From Vibrio aestivus (GTDB taxonomy: Bacteria; Pseudomonadota; Gammaproteobacteria; Enterobacterales; Vibrionaceae), in the NCBI GenBank assembly GCA_003263845.1, contig JYJN01000077.1:1-64000 (forward strand): a stretch of 64,000 bases of DNA. Reading direction: 5' to 3'. This document shows, piece after piece, positions 1 to 10,100 of this stretch. Both the position numbers and the translations under genes were made by a program. The notes under the pieces are model-generated. The model was not told the DNA's origin, did not search any database, and was given only the letters and a program-made list of their open reading frames with translations. Each line of letters opens with the position of its first letter. Positions within the stretch are counted from its first letter, which is position 1.

Positions 1-22
1 GAATTTGACTTAACGACTAGGG

Positions 23-715
23 CTAGAAGTGCAGCTGAATAACGGATACGGCCACACAGCCTGGGCGTCTAACGCCATCAATCTCTACTTTAATCTCGCG
101 TTCAATTTCTAAGCCTTTGCGAATAGGTGTCACTTTGGTCAACGTGCTGACTGCTCGAACTTGATTGTTCGCCTTTACAGGGTATGGAAAACGAACTTGG
201 TTCAAGCCAATATTCACAACCATCTTCGCAGTAGGGAACAGAGATGAATCTGGGTCTACGCTATCCGTCAGTTTTGGGAGTAGTGACAGGGTAAGGAAGC
301 CGTGAGCGATAGTGGCTTTGAAAGGAGATTCTTGCTCTGCTCTTTCAGGATCTGTGTGGATCCACTGCATGTCTTCTGTTACTTGGCCAAACTGGTTGAT
401 ACGCTCTTGAGAAACGTCTAGCCACTCACCCGTGTGAATGACTTCACCGATCTTCTCCTGAAGCTCAAGATATACAGCTTCTGCTTCAGGCTTTAACTGA
501 ATTGGCTTAGGTTGAGGTCGCTCATCGTTAACTGCAGGCTTTTGTAAATCACCCAAATGAAGATCGCGTAGGCGTGTTAACAAAGGACGTTCATTCGCCT
601 TGTTTAAAAAATCTTGCCAGTAATCACGCACGGCAGGGGACATCCATTGCATAAACTCCGCGTGGTGCTTAGAAATGGATTCACCACGATGCTTGAATAG
701 ATTCGCGACCTTCAT
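23..715 (-). CDS. MaoC-family (R)-specific enoyl-CoA hydratase-like protein
   Basis: Hot-dog fold dehydratase of the MaoC family, likely acting on acyl-CoA or acyl-ACP in the cytoplasm; the exact substrate cannot be read. The hydratase signature sits in the middle of the protein (a D..W-I-H-T-D-P stretch followed by an A-H-G-F-L motif). An N-terminal extension of about 90 residues resembles PHA-granule or phasin-linked MaoC proteins. An upstream ATG at 802 is possible, but the start at 715 is preceded by a good AGAGG site at the right spacing, so I prefer it (230 residues). The gene is the last core gene before the tRNA-Ser island. Family assignment is firm, specific role uncertain. Confidence 0.8.
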   Translation of the reverse strand: MKVANLFKHRGESISKHHAEFMQWMSPAVRDYWQDFLNKANERPLLTRLRDLHLGDLQKPAVNDERPQPKPIQLKPEAEAVYLELQEKIGEVIHTGEWLDVSQERINQFGQVTEDMQWIHTDPERAEQESPFKATIAHGFLTLSLLPKLTDSVDPDSSLFPTAKMVVNIGLNQVRFPYPVKANNQVRAVSTLTKVTPIRKGLEIEREIKVEIDGVRRPGCVAVSVIQLHF

Positions 716-1029
716 AAAAACCTCTGTAAACAACCAATAAATTGGCAACCCTATAATTTTGAAATAGTTCACACTTATGTGCAACATCTTTCGGGCGAAC
801 ACTTGTTAACTTAAAGTGGTTTTATTAATAATTATCATGCACTTATAAATAAAACATTATTTTATTAGATTATGCGTATTAGAGCCTAAACTCTTATAAA
901 GAGTATAGATTAGCCTCAAAAGTTCCCTGTTTCTTTACTGAACAATTTGGTCAACATACGCCCAAACGGATTTAGATTGCCAAAATAAGCTTTACAAAAC
1001 TCATGCCAAAACATACGATACAAACCACT

Positions 1030-1119
1030 GGAGAGATGGCTGAGTGGTTGAAAGCACCGGTCTTGAAAACCGGCATACGTTAATAGCGTATCTAGGTTCA
1101 AATCCCTATCTCTCCGCCA
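1030..1119 (+). tRNA. tRNA-Ser (anticodon UGA)
   Basis: The acceptor stem GGAGAGA (1030-1036) pairs with TCTCTCC (1109-1115), followed by discriminator G and an encoded CCA. The anticodon loop reads CT-TGA-AA, giving anticodon TGA. A long variable arm (roughly CATACGTTAATAGCGTATC) is the class II hallmark of tRNA-Ser. The last part of the gene is the left attachment repeat of the island, which restores an intact tRNA. Confidence 0.97.
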
Positions 1120-1124
1120 CATTC
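1095..1124 (+). repeat. Left attachment repeat (attL) at the tRNA-Ser 3' end
   Basis: These thirty bases, from the T arm of tRNA-Ser to five bases past the CCA, recur without mismatch at 27888-27917. A direct repeat of a tRNA 3' end with an integrase gene immediately inside is the classical signature of tRNA-targeted island integration. Confidence 0.9.
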
Positions 1125-1128
1125 AAAC

Positions 1129-1160
1129 AAAAAAGCCTTTGATTATCAAAGGCTTTTTTT
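1129..1160 (+). terminator. Rho-independent terminator after tRNA-Ser
   Basis: AAAAAAGCCTTTGAT pairs with ATCAAAGGCTTTTTT around a tiny loop and ends in a T run. It lies inside the island, so it was supplied by the insertion. The terminator that probably served the tRNA before insertion now sits at 27920-27948. Confidence 0.85.
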
Positions 1161-1205
1161 GTATCTATCGTTTGAAGGCTTACTCGGTAACAGCGAGGTA
1201 AGTCA

Positions 1206-2468
1206 ATGTACGTTCAAAAAACTTCTCATGGCGTTTATTACGCACGGATCTGCGTTCCAAAGCGATTAAGGCAATTTGGATTTCCTTTTGATCTCAAAAT
1301 TAGCCTTCTCACAAAGGAGCCAAATCAGGCTAAAATCAAAGGGCTCCGCTTGGTGAGTGCCGTGAAAGAGGCGCTCCATACCAACCATAATCAAGATTTT
1401 TCTGCCTTTTCCCCTCACCTTAAGAAAATCATTCATCATCACCGAAATGATATCGACAGTTCGGCTTCTTTAAATATTTCACCTAAACGTTCGAGAAAGG
1501 CTATAAAGCCTCGAAAAGCGCGGGCTAAAGGCTGGGAAAAGCCTTTAGAAACATTTCTTCAATACAAGGAAAAACAAGGTGTGACCGCTTTGACTGTGCA
1601 TCAATTGAAGCAGCGGATTACTTTTTTCTTTAAGTCCATGAATGTCACTAAGCTCTCTAGCATTACTGGGGCAAAGTTGATGACATATATCAATGAGCTA
1701 AATCACTCTGAACTGTCTCCGAAGAGCTGTAAGGAATACTACGCTGCAATTGCACAGTTCTTAAGGTGGTGCTCTAGCATGGGACTAATTGTTCGGAATG
1801 TTGCAATTGATATCAAGCCTGCGTTCAAAAAGGCCATAAAGGCAGATATGCAGCGCATGAGGTGGTCTGATCGCCAACTGTCGGCACTGTTTCAGTCTCG
1901 TCAATATCTAGCGACTGGAGAAGGATTTAAATGGACTGTGCAGCTGTTGGTCTGCATGGGAATGAGACCAAACGAAGCTTGCCAGTTAAGAGTTTGCAAT
2001 GTTCTAGCTAACGAACCGATACCTTATATCCAAGTTACTGACCAAGGGGAAGGACAGAGTCTTAAAAACACCCATGCGACTCGTCAAATTCCTATCCCCA
2101 CAAGTCTTATCGAAAGTGGCTTTCTCAATTATGTGCAGTCTCGTCGCAATAACCGACAGGTGAATCTATTTGATTACGTGCCGCAAGGTATCAATAAAGA
2201 TTGGAGCCATGGATTTTGTAAGCAATTTGGTAGTCTGTTGACGGACTTTGGGCTTAAAGCAGGACAACGACCTACCGCCTATTCACTTCGACATACATTC
2301 ATTGATGAAATGAAACAACAAGGGGTTGCTGAAGCCATGGTTGCGGACATTGTTGGACATCATCATCCAACTATGACGTTCGGTCGATACGGAAAACAAA
2401 CCAATCTCAAAACAAAGCTTAACATCATCAACCAATTCGCTTTGGCGAAGGGAGGGTTACATGAGTAA
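1206..2468 (+). CDS. Tyrosine recombinase, island integrase
   Basis: Site-specific integrase of 420 residues that would excise and insert the island at tRNA-Ser. It has an N-terminal arm/core-binding half (about 1-215) and a C-terminal catalytic half. Visible catalytic residues are Arg254 in a G-M-R-P-N-E motif, Arg362 in S-L-R-H-T, the His pair near 385 in V-G-H-H-H and the nucleophile candidate Tyr395. The usual box II His is replaced by Tyr359. The start has an AGGTAAG site eight bases upstream. Its last 8 bases overlap the next gene, so the two are translationally coupled. It lies 82 bp from attL, the expected place. It is not the P4/CP4-57 type, lacking that N-terminal domain. Confidence 0.93.
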   Translation: MYVQKTSHGVYYARICVPKRLRQFGFPFDLKISLLTKEPNQAKIKGLRLVSAVKEALHTNHNQDFSAFSPHLKKIIHHHRNDIDSSASLNISPKRSRKAIKPRKARAKGWEKPLETFLQYKEKQGVTALTVHQLKQRITFFFKSMNVTKLSSITGAKLMTYINELNHSELSPKSCKEYYAAIAQFLRWCSSMGLIVRNVAIDIKPAFKKAIKADMQRMRWSDRQLSALFQSRQYLATGEGFKWTVQLLVCMGMRPNEACQLRVCNVLANEPIPYIQVTDQGEGQSLKNTHATRQIPIPTSLIESGFLNYVQSRRNNRQVNLFDYVPQGINKDWSHGFCKQFGSLLTDFGLKAGQRPTAYSLRHTFIDEMKQQGVAEAMVADIVGHHHPTMTFGRYGKQTNLKTKLNIINQFALAKGGLHE

Positions 2469-2910
2469 GTTCAACTATGATGCACTGGAAAAGATATACA
2501 CGGCTTTCAAGCAAAGTCATTATGAGCACGACGAAACGGGTTTGCTCCAGTTGTCAAAGCAGTACGGATATGCAGACATCGACTGCTTGGTTCAGATTTA
2601 TGAGCAGCTTGAACACAATCCAGAAATGTCTGAGATGACTTTAATAGCTGAAGGCGTAAGCTTTGCCAAGCAAAGGGAACTATTTGGTAAATTTACTCGC
2701 CTGCAAGAAGTATCGGGGGTGATTGCCACCTCGACCAAACCTGCCAGAGTAAACAATTTTGATGTATTTATTCTGCCTTATTGGAAGGTTATGTCGAATA
2801 AGGGGATCGTGTTGAAGCATAGTATAAGCCCTGATTGCTATACCTTTGCGAATAAAGAGTCAGGTGTAGAAATCACCATTCGGATCCGCCCAAAGCCCTT
2901 TGACCAATAA
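2461..2910 (+). CDS. Small protein coupled to the island integrase, unknown function
   Basis: 149-residue soluble protein that I do not recognise. It begins inside the integrase stop region with a strong GGAGGG site five bases upstream, so its synthesis is tied to the integrase. No membrane segment, signal peptide or clear HTH is visible; the N-terminal half is acidic and helical, the C-terminal half basic and rich in strand-forming residues. Position suggests an accessory role in recombination, for example a directionality factor, but nothing in the sequence proves this. A hairpin terminator follows directly. Confidence 0.75.
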   Translation: MSKFNYDALEKIYTAFKQSHYEHDETGLLQLSKQYGYADIDCLVQIYEQLEHNPEMSEMTLIAEGVSFAKQRELFGKFTRLQEVSGVIATSTKPARVNNFDVFILPYWKVMSNKGIVLKHSISPDCYTFANKESGVEITIRIRPKPFDQ

Positions 2911-2916
2911 CTGGTT

Positions 2917-2953
2917 ACTCGTTCTCAGCAATATACTGCTGAGAACGAGTTTT
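2917..2953. terminator. Bidirectional terminator between convergent genes
   Basis: A perfect 14-bp inverted repeat (ACTCGTTCTCAGCA ... TGCTGAGAACGAGT, six-base loop) followed by TTTTA lies between the convergent integrase module and the Mob-like gene. Confidence 0.8.
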
Positions 2954-2966
2954 AGTAATGATAGGA

Positions 2967-4595
2967 TCAATCAATGTCCCTAGAATCATTAGGATTTTTC
3001 GGTTTGGGTAACTGGTTAACATGTTCGTCTTCGGCTGTAAGAAGGGCTTGTTTGAATTGACTTAAAATGTTGTATAAAAATGGTTGGTTTTCTAGGTACT
3101 CCATATGACGTGCGTAGTTCTTGTCCATTTTTTTCTTAAGGTTACTTTCATCTCGTTGGTTTAAGACAAAGGATTTGACGGCATATTGGATAGCTTTTTC
3201 CAAATGTATCAACAGTGGTTGGATTTTCTCTGTAATTGTTTGCGTTAAGTCCTCAATAATTTTATCAAGAGCGGCTATTAGAGATTCTCGCTCGCTAAGT
3301 TTCTGCATGGCTTCAATGAGCTTGTCTTTTGTAATATTGAGGGCTTGTAACGCTCTTTCACTCTCCTCTTGCAATCGTTGGAGTTTTATCTCCTCTGCTT
3401 GACGTTGGGATTTAGCGATTTGAAGCCGCTCTGCTTCTTGCTGATAGATAGCGTCAAGCTCTGCTTGCTTTCGTTTTTGCTCGATTCGCTGGGCATAGGC
3501 TTCGGTAACTTGTTGGTTGAGCTTTTCTAGCTCCAGTTCTTGTTGCCTTTTTTGAAAATTGAACTCTCGGTTATCTTTAGCCAACTTCCCGTCCCGACGC
3601 ATCTTTTTTGGAAGTTCTTTATCAGTGTATTGATTGAACTCCATCGATAAGCCTTTTTCATTCAGCAACCACTGATTGACGCTATATCTGAAACGATCTT
3701 GGAGCGCATGCCCGTGAAGTCTTTGCTCATCATGATTAAAATTTGTTCCTTTATTCGTGAACCACTTAAATGGATGGCTAGGGTCCAATTTAAGGAGAAA
3801 TTGTTGTGCTAGATTAGCTTTGTGGACCCTTAGGTCAAATTCTCCTGTCTTTTTATTCTGTGCGTCCAAAAATAGGTGTACATGCTCACCCGTTTTTTCA
3901 TTTTTGCTCCGTTCATCGCAATGAACAGCGACGGCTTTAATCTCATAATCGGCAAAGAATGTTTGATAGTATTTGATCAGTGCTTTAGCCATGTCGATGC
4001 CGCTGACATTCGTAACCTTGTTTCTATGCGGTATGACAAAAATGCACTCTTCAATCATATTTGAATTGAGATTATTTGGAAGCGCCGTCAGTTGATTATG
4101 GATGTTAATGAATTTCTCAATACACGTTATCCTTTGCTGCTTACGTTTAAAATTGATGTTGCTTGCTTCGTTTAGCCATTGGTCTAGGTCTATTGTGGTT
4201 TGTCGAGGGATTGCCAATAGCTTTTCGATATATTGATAATCTGGTGAATGAACGCGCTGGGAGTTGGAAGATAAATATTTGCGAAGCTTTTGTTCGTAGG
4301 AGCGTCGTTTCTGCCGAGACTTGGTGATGCCCTGTGTTGGCTTTTTCTTTGAGACTAACAACGATTCGATTAGATGATATTTCTGCGCTTCGCTCAGACT
4401 ATCTAACTGATGCCACTTTCCATCATGGAACAATTGGTTAAGATGGCGTAAGTCTTCATCCCAAGCCATGGTTTGACTTTGTTCGTTGACCGTGCGCAGG
4501 GAGTGATTGAGGGATTTTCTGAGCTTACTTTGCTCAATCGCGCTACCACTGTAGCTGAGCTGTGACATAAAGCAGGTAATCGGACGGCAATTCAT
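2967..4595 (-). CDS. Mob/Pre-like relaxase or plasmid recombination protein
   Basis: Large protein of 542 residues. The recognisable core is an H-x-D-E motif at about 225-228 followed by H-V-H at 238-240, the metal-binding pattern of MobV/Pre relaxases, which nick DNA to start transfer or recombination. The region before this motif is longer than usual for Pre/Mob and has no recognised family signature. The C-terminal third (about 340-450) is a long charged coiled coil rich in Q, E, K and R. I chose the ATG at 4595 because an AGGAG site stands seven bases before it; a start at 4655 lacks one. It follows the second integrase in the same direction with a gap of 56 bases. Whether it mobilises DNA is inference; no oriT was identified. 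Confidence 0.65.
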   Translation of the reverse strand: MNCRPITCFMSQLSYSGSAIEQSKLRKSLNHSLRTVNEQSQTMAWDEDLRHLNQLFHDGKWHQLDSLSEAQKYHLIESLLVSKKKPTQGITKSRQKRRSYEQKLRKYLSSNSQRVHSPDYQYIEKLLAIPRQTTIDLDQWLNEASNINFKRKQQRITCIEKFINIHNQLTALPNNLNSNMIEECIFVIPHRNKVTNVSGIDMAKALIKYYQTFFADYEIKAVAVHCDERSKNEKTGEHVHLFLDAQNKKTGEFDLRVHKANLAQQFLLKLDPSHPFKWFTNKGTNFNHDEQRLHGHALQDRFRYSVNQWLLNEKGLSMEFNQYTDKELPKKMRRDGKLAKDNREFNFQKRQQELELEKLNQQVTEAYAQRIEQKRKQAELDAIYQQEAERLQIAKSQRQAEEIKLQRLQEESERALQALNITKDKLIEAMQKLSERESLIAALDKIIEDLTQTITEKIQPLLIHLEKAIQYAVKSFVLNQRDESNLKKKMDKNYARHMEYLENQPFLYNILSQFKQALLTAEDEHVNQLPKPKNPNDSRDID

Positions 4596-4651
4596 AATTG
4601 AACTCCTAATCTTGTTGGGGTTGAGGGGCGAAGCCCCACCAAGGCTTTCGT

Positions 4652-5758
4652 TCATCTTTTGCGCAGCAAAAGTGTAGCGAAAGCGTACTTGGTTACGAAG
4701 ACGTCATCTTTTGACGTTCCTCCTAAAAAGACGGAGGAAGGGCAATAAAAAAGATGATTAATTGGGGGAGGAAAGGCGGTGGAATTAAGGTCTTTCACGC
4801 ACTGGAAATGCTGATCAATCAGCTGGGGATAGTTAACAGAATCTTCTTTGATCCACTTAGAGTAGTGTTTGTAGATCATATCTAAAGTATTGTGTCCAAG
4901 CTGGCTTGCTATCCAATATAGGTTTGCTCCGGCCATGATGGCATGTGAAGCGTACGTGTGGCGTGCCTGTTTGGGACCCCTATAAGACACACCAGACGCT
5001 GTTAGCCAGTTCTTGTAGACTCTATCGATCTCTTTTTCTGCGGAGTAGAATTTACCGTTACGGAGATTTGGGAAAAGTGGCTGAGCAGTCAAGCGTGTAA
5101 GCGTTTTAATATCATCTTCTTGGATCGAGATGGTCTGTTCTGAAAATGAAGAAATTAACTTCAGTTGCTTGTTCAGAATTTGCCGTGCTACGTCAGGCAA
5201 CTGAACAATCCGTGTGGATCCTTTGGTTTTTGGCCGCTTCATTTGCTCAAGGACACACGCTCTTTCAATGGATAGCGTGCCACTGGCAGGATCGTAATCT
5301 TCTACAACTAGCGCAATCCATTCGCTTTTTCTTAAGCCTACGTAACACGATAAAAGAATGCCATTCTTAACACTTTCACATTCGGCATTCTGCATTGTTA
5401 ACGCTTCCAGTTCGGAAAGTGAGAAAGGCTCACATGCCGTTGGACCCACTTTCAAATTCTCGATGTCAGCCATTGGGGAGCTAGGAATGAGTCTATCGCC
5501 GATCGCAAAGCGAAATACCTTACGCAGAAGTGTTAGATCCTCATTGAGCGTCTTGTTTTTGAGCTCTCGATGCACTTCTAAGTAGCGCAGAATGTCACTA
5601 CGGACAATCTGATCGACGGGCTTGTTTCCAAAGAAAAGTAAAATACGTTTAAGTTTTGATTCCCACGACTTAATCGTAGAATTTGCGTACGAGTTTTTTT
5701 CAAGTTCGAACATCGTTGTAGCGACAACATGAAACTCTAAGTGACTTGTACAAGCCAT
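4652..5758 (-). CDS. Tyrosine recombinase/integrase (second, opposed)
   Basis: A 368-residue phage-type integrase. An N-terminal SAM-like core-binding domain covers about 20-95 and the catalytic domain about 110-310. Catalytic residues seen are Arg143 in G-L-R-K-S-E, Arg266 in A-R-H-T-Y, His289 in L-G-H-N and a tyrosine at 296 or 299. Box II has Lys instead of the first His. It faces opposite to the tRNA-proximal integrase and shares a transcription unit with the Mob-like gene, which suggests a separate mobile module inside the island. The last about 40 residues are unrelated to the domain and may be read-through sequence. Confidence 0.88.
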   Translation of the reverse strand: MACTSHLEFHVVATTMFELEKNSYANSTIKSWESKLKRILLFFGNKPVDQIVRSDILRYLEVHRELKNKTLNEDLTLLRKVFRFAIGDRLIPSSPMADIENLKVGPTACEPFSLSELEALTMQNAECESVKNGILLSCYVGLRKSEWIALVVEDYDPASGTLSIERACVLEQMKRPKTKGSTRIVQLPDVARQILNKQLKLISSFSEQTISIQEDDIKTLTRLTAQPLFPNLRNGKFYSAEKEIDRVYKNWLTASGVSYRGPKQARHTYASHAIMAGANLYWIASQLGHNTLDMIYKHYSKWIKEDSVNYPQLIDQHFQCVKDLNSTAFPPPINHLFYCPSSVFLGGTSKDDVFVTKYAFATLLLRKR

Positions 5759-6505
5759 AATGCAAACCTTTTTTGTTTGAAAAATAGACTATGTGGTTGA
5801 TTTGTAAGAGTCAATTAAATGTACGTTGAAAACTCGAAGGTAAGTAGGTGCCTTTTTTGGTTGGCTCGAAAATTTAACAATCTATTCAAGCAGTTAAAGG
5901 TGGCCGATGAGAAAACTATTAAGCATGGTTTGATTGGTCGAAAAATAAACCAGTTCTTAGTTGATTTTGCTTTTAATTTTATATTTTTCTAGCGATTTTT
6001 GCTTAAATAGCAATCAGTTAAAGTATTATATCGTTTATTTATGAATTTGTTATTTTAATGGGCTGTGAGCTCTATTTTTGTGATGTAGGTCTCTTGCTTT
6101 TGTAGTCTGTTGCATAAATTAGTGATATTGAATGTCTGCTAATGAAACAGAAGATAATGGTAGTACTTTAGTTGGTGCTAGGTTTGTACCTGGTGATGCA
6201 CTAATAAGTAGTTTCTGTAATCCGGTCATGATGCTCTGCTAATGCGTGCTATCGCGCTAATCTGAAGCATGTGGTAAAGAGTTGAAGGTTTGTCTATGGA
6301 ACTTACTAACTCGAAAGTGCTCAAGAACCTTTACAGTTGGCGCTTCGTAACTCATTTCTGCCCCAAAACAAGTTAGCGACGAGCTTCAAGGTATAGAGGG
6401 GTAACTTGTTTGACCGAATGATTCTAATGGCGAGATTTTTAAAATGCGAATAACCGCTATGATAAAAAGACGTTAATGAGTGGATTTACAAAGCCTATAC
6501 CTCTG
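5759..6505. other. Gene-free stretch between integrase module and efflux operon
   Basis: About 750 bases with no supportable coding region on either strand. It is AT-rich around 5960-6060. No RNA gene, clear hairpin or long repeat was found. It may hold the promoter of the integrase/Mob unit near 5770-5830 and possibly the recombination site of that module, but I cannot point to one. Confidence 0.5.
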
Positions 6506-7111
6506 TTATCCATCAACAAAGAGTGCTTTATCTAAAGACTTTATCACTTCAGGTATGTCATTGACTTGAAGTGATTCATTGGAAACTTCCCACTGTTCAA
6601 AGATACCGCTGAGAAACGCAGTAAATATCAAACAAGCCGTCTTTGGGGTTAAATGTGGAAGGAGAATACCATCCACTTTCAAGGACTCTAAGTAACCTTC
6701 AAACTGTTCATTTCTTTCTATGTGTAGAGGACGATATTTGTCCATAAAAACTTTGTCAGTAGCCCATTGTTGGGAAAGCCTATAAAGTTGTTGTACTTGC
6801 TGGTCTAGTAGTAAGCTTTCCAACATATTTGTGGCTATCATCAGAAGGTTATGGCGTAACTCTTCACCATGGCTTGATTCTAACTGCTTGTATATAGGCA
6901 ATAATGGAGCCATCGCGAGGTCACTGAGCGCCAAGAAGAGTGCATCACGATCCTCAAAGTGCCAATAAATGGCACCGCGTGTTACTCCTGCCTGCAAGGC
7001 AACTTTGTTTAAAGTTGTTTTTGCAATACCATGCTTTGCCAGGACGATAAAGGCAGCTTCAATGATCGCCTGACGAGTTTTTTCAGCCTCTTCTTTGGTT
7101 TTTCGGGCCAT
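6506..7111 (-). CDS. TetR/AcrR-family repressor of the adjacent efflux pump
   Basis: 201-residue regulator. The N-terminal HTH (about 10-56) has the typical TetR pattern with V-T-R-G-A-I-Y-W-H-F at the recognition helix, very close to AcrR/TtgR-type repressors. The C-terminal ligand domain is helical. It is the third gene of the MFP-RND-TetR unit, 53 bases after the pump gene, with a hairpin in that gap. Its probable operator is the AcrR-like palindrome at 11670-11689 before the first gene, so it should repress its own operon and be released by pump substrates. GGAGA precedes the ATG. Confidence 0.9.
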   Translation of the reverse strand: MARKTKEEAEKTRQAIIEAAFIVLAKHGIAKTTLNKVALQAGVTRGAIYWHFEDRDALFLALSDLAMAPLLPIYKQLESSHGEELRHNLLMIATNMLESLLLDQQVQQLYRLSQQWATDKVFMDKYRPLHIERNEQFEGYLESLKVDGILLPHLTPKTACLIFTAFLSGIFEQWEVSNESLQVNDIPEVIKSLDKALFVDG

Positions 7112-7129
7112 AATTAGTGTCTCCAGGTC

Positions 7130-7160
7130 AACAGCACTAGCTCTAAGAGCCAGTGCTGTT
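7130..7160 (-). other. Intercistronic hairpin between RND pump gene and tetR
   Basis: Nearly perfect 15-bp stem (AACAGCACTAGCTCT / AGAGCCAGTGCTGTT, one mismatch pair) in the 53-base gap. It has no T run in the operon direction, so it looks more like an mRNA processing or stability element than a terminator. Confidence 0.5.
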
Positions 7161-7164
7161 TGTA

Positions 7165-10100
7165 CTATTTACTATCGCGAGTTTTTTCTATACTTACATT
7201 AACGTCCTTTGTACTACCCGATGGGCTTAATAGGACATACAGTGCTGGTATTATTACCATTGCGATAATTGTTGATGCAATGAGACCATAGATAATTGCT
7301 ACACACAAGGGATACCATTGAGGAGAGCTGTAGGCCAATGGTATCAAGCTGAGTACGGTAGTTAAGCTTGTGCTTACAATTGGCCTTAGTCTATCAGCTG
7401 CGCCAAGGGCCGCAGCTCTAGCTGTCTGTTGTCCTTTTTTACAGCGTTGATTGATTGTATCAACGAGCACTATTCCGTTATTTACAGCTATGCCTGCTAA
7501 CGAAACGACTCCCATAATTCCAAAGAACGACATGGGAGTTGCCGTAATAAAGAATCCTAGAAAAGTGCCTATAAGCGCCAATGGTACCACCATAATAATA
7601 ATTAATGGTTGCAAAAAAGAGCCAAACATCAAAGTTAATAGAATGTAGATAGAGAACATCGCCAAGATAAATGCTAACCCCATCTGGCCAAAAGCGTCGT
7701 CTGAGCTAACAACTTCTCCTCCAAGTTGATATCGATATCCCTTAGGCCACGAGCTAGTCTTCTCATCTAAAATTGGTTGCAATGCCGCTACAACTTCTCC
7801 AGCCGTTGTTGAGCTTGTATCTGCGGACACGGTGACTGTGCGTTGTCCATTTTTATGAACAAATACTCTTGCACTTCAGCCATTTGGTAATCAACTAACT
7901 CTGATAAGGATACTGAGTAACCGAGTGGAGTAATGACTTGAAACATGTCTAACTCGGCGACATGTTGCGGTCCACCTAATGCTCCATTACGACTTGGCCA
8001 ATTGGTTCCAAGTCGAATTTTGGGGTCTTCCTCAATCCCAGGTACTTTAAAATAACCAATTTCATCTTCTTCCATTGCAATACGAACTTGTTGCGCAAGG
8101 TCTGTTTCGTTGATCCCATGAAAGCTCAACATATCGTGACGAATGCTATAACGGATTTCATTAAGAGCTGGCCCGAGATTATCGGAGATATCTGTTGTAC
8201 CAGGGATAGTGCTCAATATACGCTTGACGTCTGCTGCTATATCAATCAGTTCATTGTAGTCTTGGCCAATTAAATCAATTTGAATGGGGGGCGAAGTATC
8301 AGGACTGCCTGCAAAGTGAACCAATTTGATGATTAGCCCTGCTTCATCAGCCAAAGCCATGTCTAGGCCTTGACGTATAGCGGGTAAGTACTCAAAAGAT
8401 AACCCTTCGCGGTCATCTTTCGGTAGTAGCGTGATACTAAAACCGACCTGATTCCATGCTTCGCTTGGTAAAAGCGAGTCATTTAAGTCTGCTGTTGCCA
8501 TAGGGCTTTTAGCTCCAACATAAGTGATGACTTTTTCAATCCACTTTTGTTGACGAAAAAACTCTCCCGCTTTATCAGCAACTCTTTGGGATTGAGCTAA
8601 CGTCGCATCAGGTGCTAGCTCGATAGATACACCTATTTTTCGGTCATCTGCTGGAGCATACATTTCTGTTGGTAGTAAGCCTACTAATTGTACTGAACAG
8701 ATGAACATCAGTAGGCCACCTGCAACCCATGCTGCAGCATAGCGGCGTTTTTTTACCACATAAGTCTCCAGCCATTGACTCAAAGCATTCTTGCAGCGCC
8801 CAGATAGAATGTCTATCGCGAGTGGCTTGGACTCTTTGTTTGCTTTTTCCAGAAGGTAGCTAGATAGTGGGATCGCGATAACAAAAGCAACGATTAGTCC
8901 CAATATCAATGTGATAGTAATAGTTAATGGAAGAATACGAATAAATTTTCCGTCAACACCACTAATCATCATTAATGGCAGCATAGCTAAAATTGTTGTT
9001 AACTGGCCAGCAGTTGCGGGTAAAAGAAATTGAGATACAGTTTTCTTCGCTGCTTCAGGAAAGGATAGCTTTTGTTCATAGAGACTCTCATGCATTCCCT
9101 CCATTACGAGAATAAAGACATCAACCATTAAACCCAAAGCCAAAACCATGCCTATCATTATCATGGAATTAAAGGTGTAACCCAAAACAGCCATTATGGC
9201 TAAAACACCTAGCATCGTTATGGGTAATGCAAGACCGGCGATCAAAGCTTCACGCCATGTTAGAAGTAACATTAATACAAGGAATACGATAATTACTGCT
9301 TCTTTCATAGACGTTGAAACTTCATCGAATGATTGTTCGATCAACTCAGCATCGTCGCTTACTACATCTATGCTTAGCCCCCAGGCCAATCTTGTGACAT
9401 AAGATTTTCAATAAGCCTGAGCGTTGAATCAATGACAGTGAAAGTATCTGTACCAGGACGTTTGAGTACATCTAAAGTTACACTACGTTCATATGGTGCG
9501 CCGTCGATACTAAAAAAGGTTCGGCTACGTTCTCTATCCAGCATTAGTTCGACATCAGCGATTTCTGATAGCGTAACAGTACGATTGTTGTCGATACGTA
9601 GAATAGGTAGCTGTGACACTTCAGTGACAGTTTCAAAGCGTCCAGCCATATATAGGTTAAAGTTGCTCTCTTTTGCTTCGAACTCCCCCAAGCCATATCT
9701 ATGTTTGCTGCTTGGATTCGGTCTCTAACCAATAGTGGACTAATGCCAAGATCTCTTAATTGTGCAGGTTTCAAGCGAATATGCAGGCTTTTTTCACGCA
9801 TACCGCTGATTTCTACTTTTTTGACAAGAGGCAGCTGTTCAATATCAGACTCTAGCCGCTTAGCAGCATCTGATAACACCATATCATCAACATTACCGCT
9901 AAGAGCAAAGCTAAGTACAGGCATGTTTGAAATTGACATTTCTTCGATATCAGGCTTTTCGATTCCTTGCCCTGCTGGAAACTTTGCAGCGGCTTTATCC
10001 ACTGCTGCTCGCAGCGATGGAATTGCTTTCGCTACTGGCATGTCAGCATCAAATTCAACGGCTACGACGGAATATGAGTTGTATGAGCCACTCGAGTATG

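Noticed and set aside
916..1122. A 68-codon frame antisense to tRNA-Ser
   Set aside because: It only exists because the tRNA sequence happens to be open on that strand; no ribosome site and no protein-like composition.
2967..4595. Plain phage or transposon protein instead of a Mob/Pre-like one
   Set aside because: The H-x-D-E followed by H-V-H metal motif and the long C-terminal coiled coil fit Mob/Pre better, although the N-terminal region is atypical.
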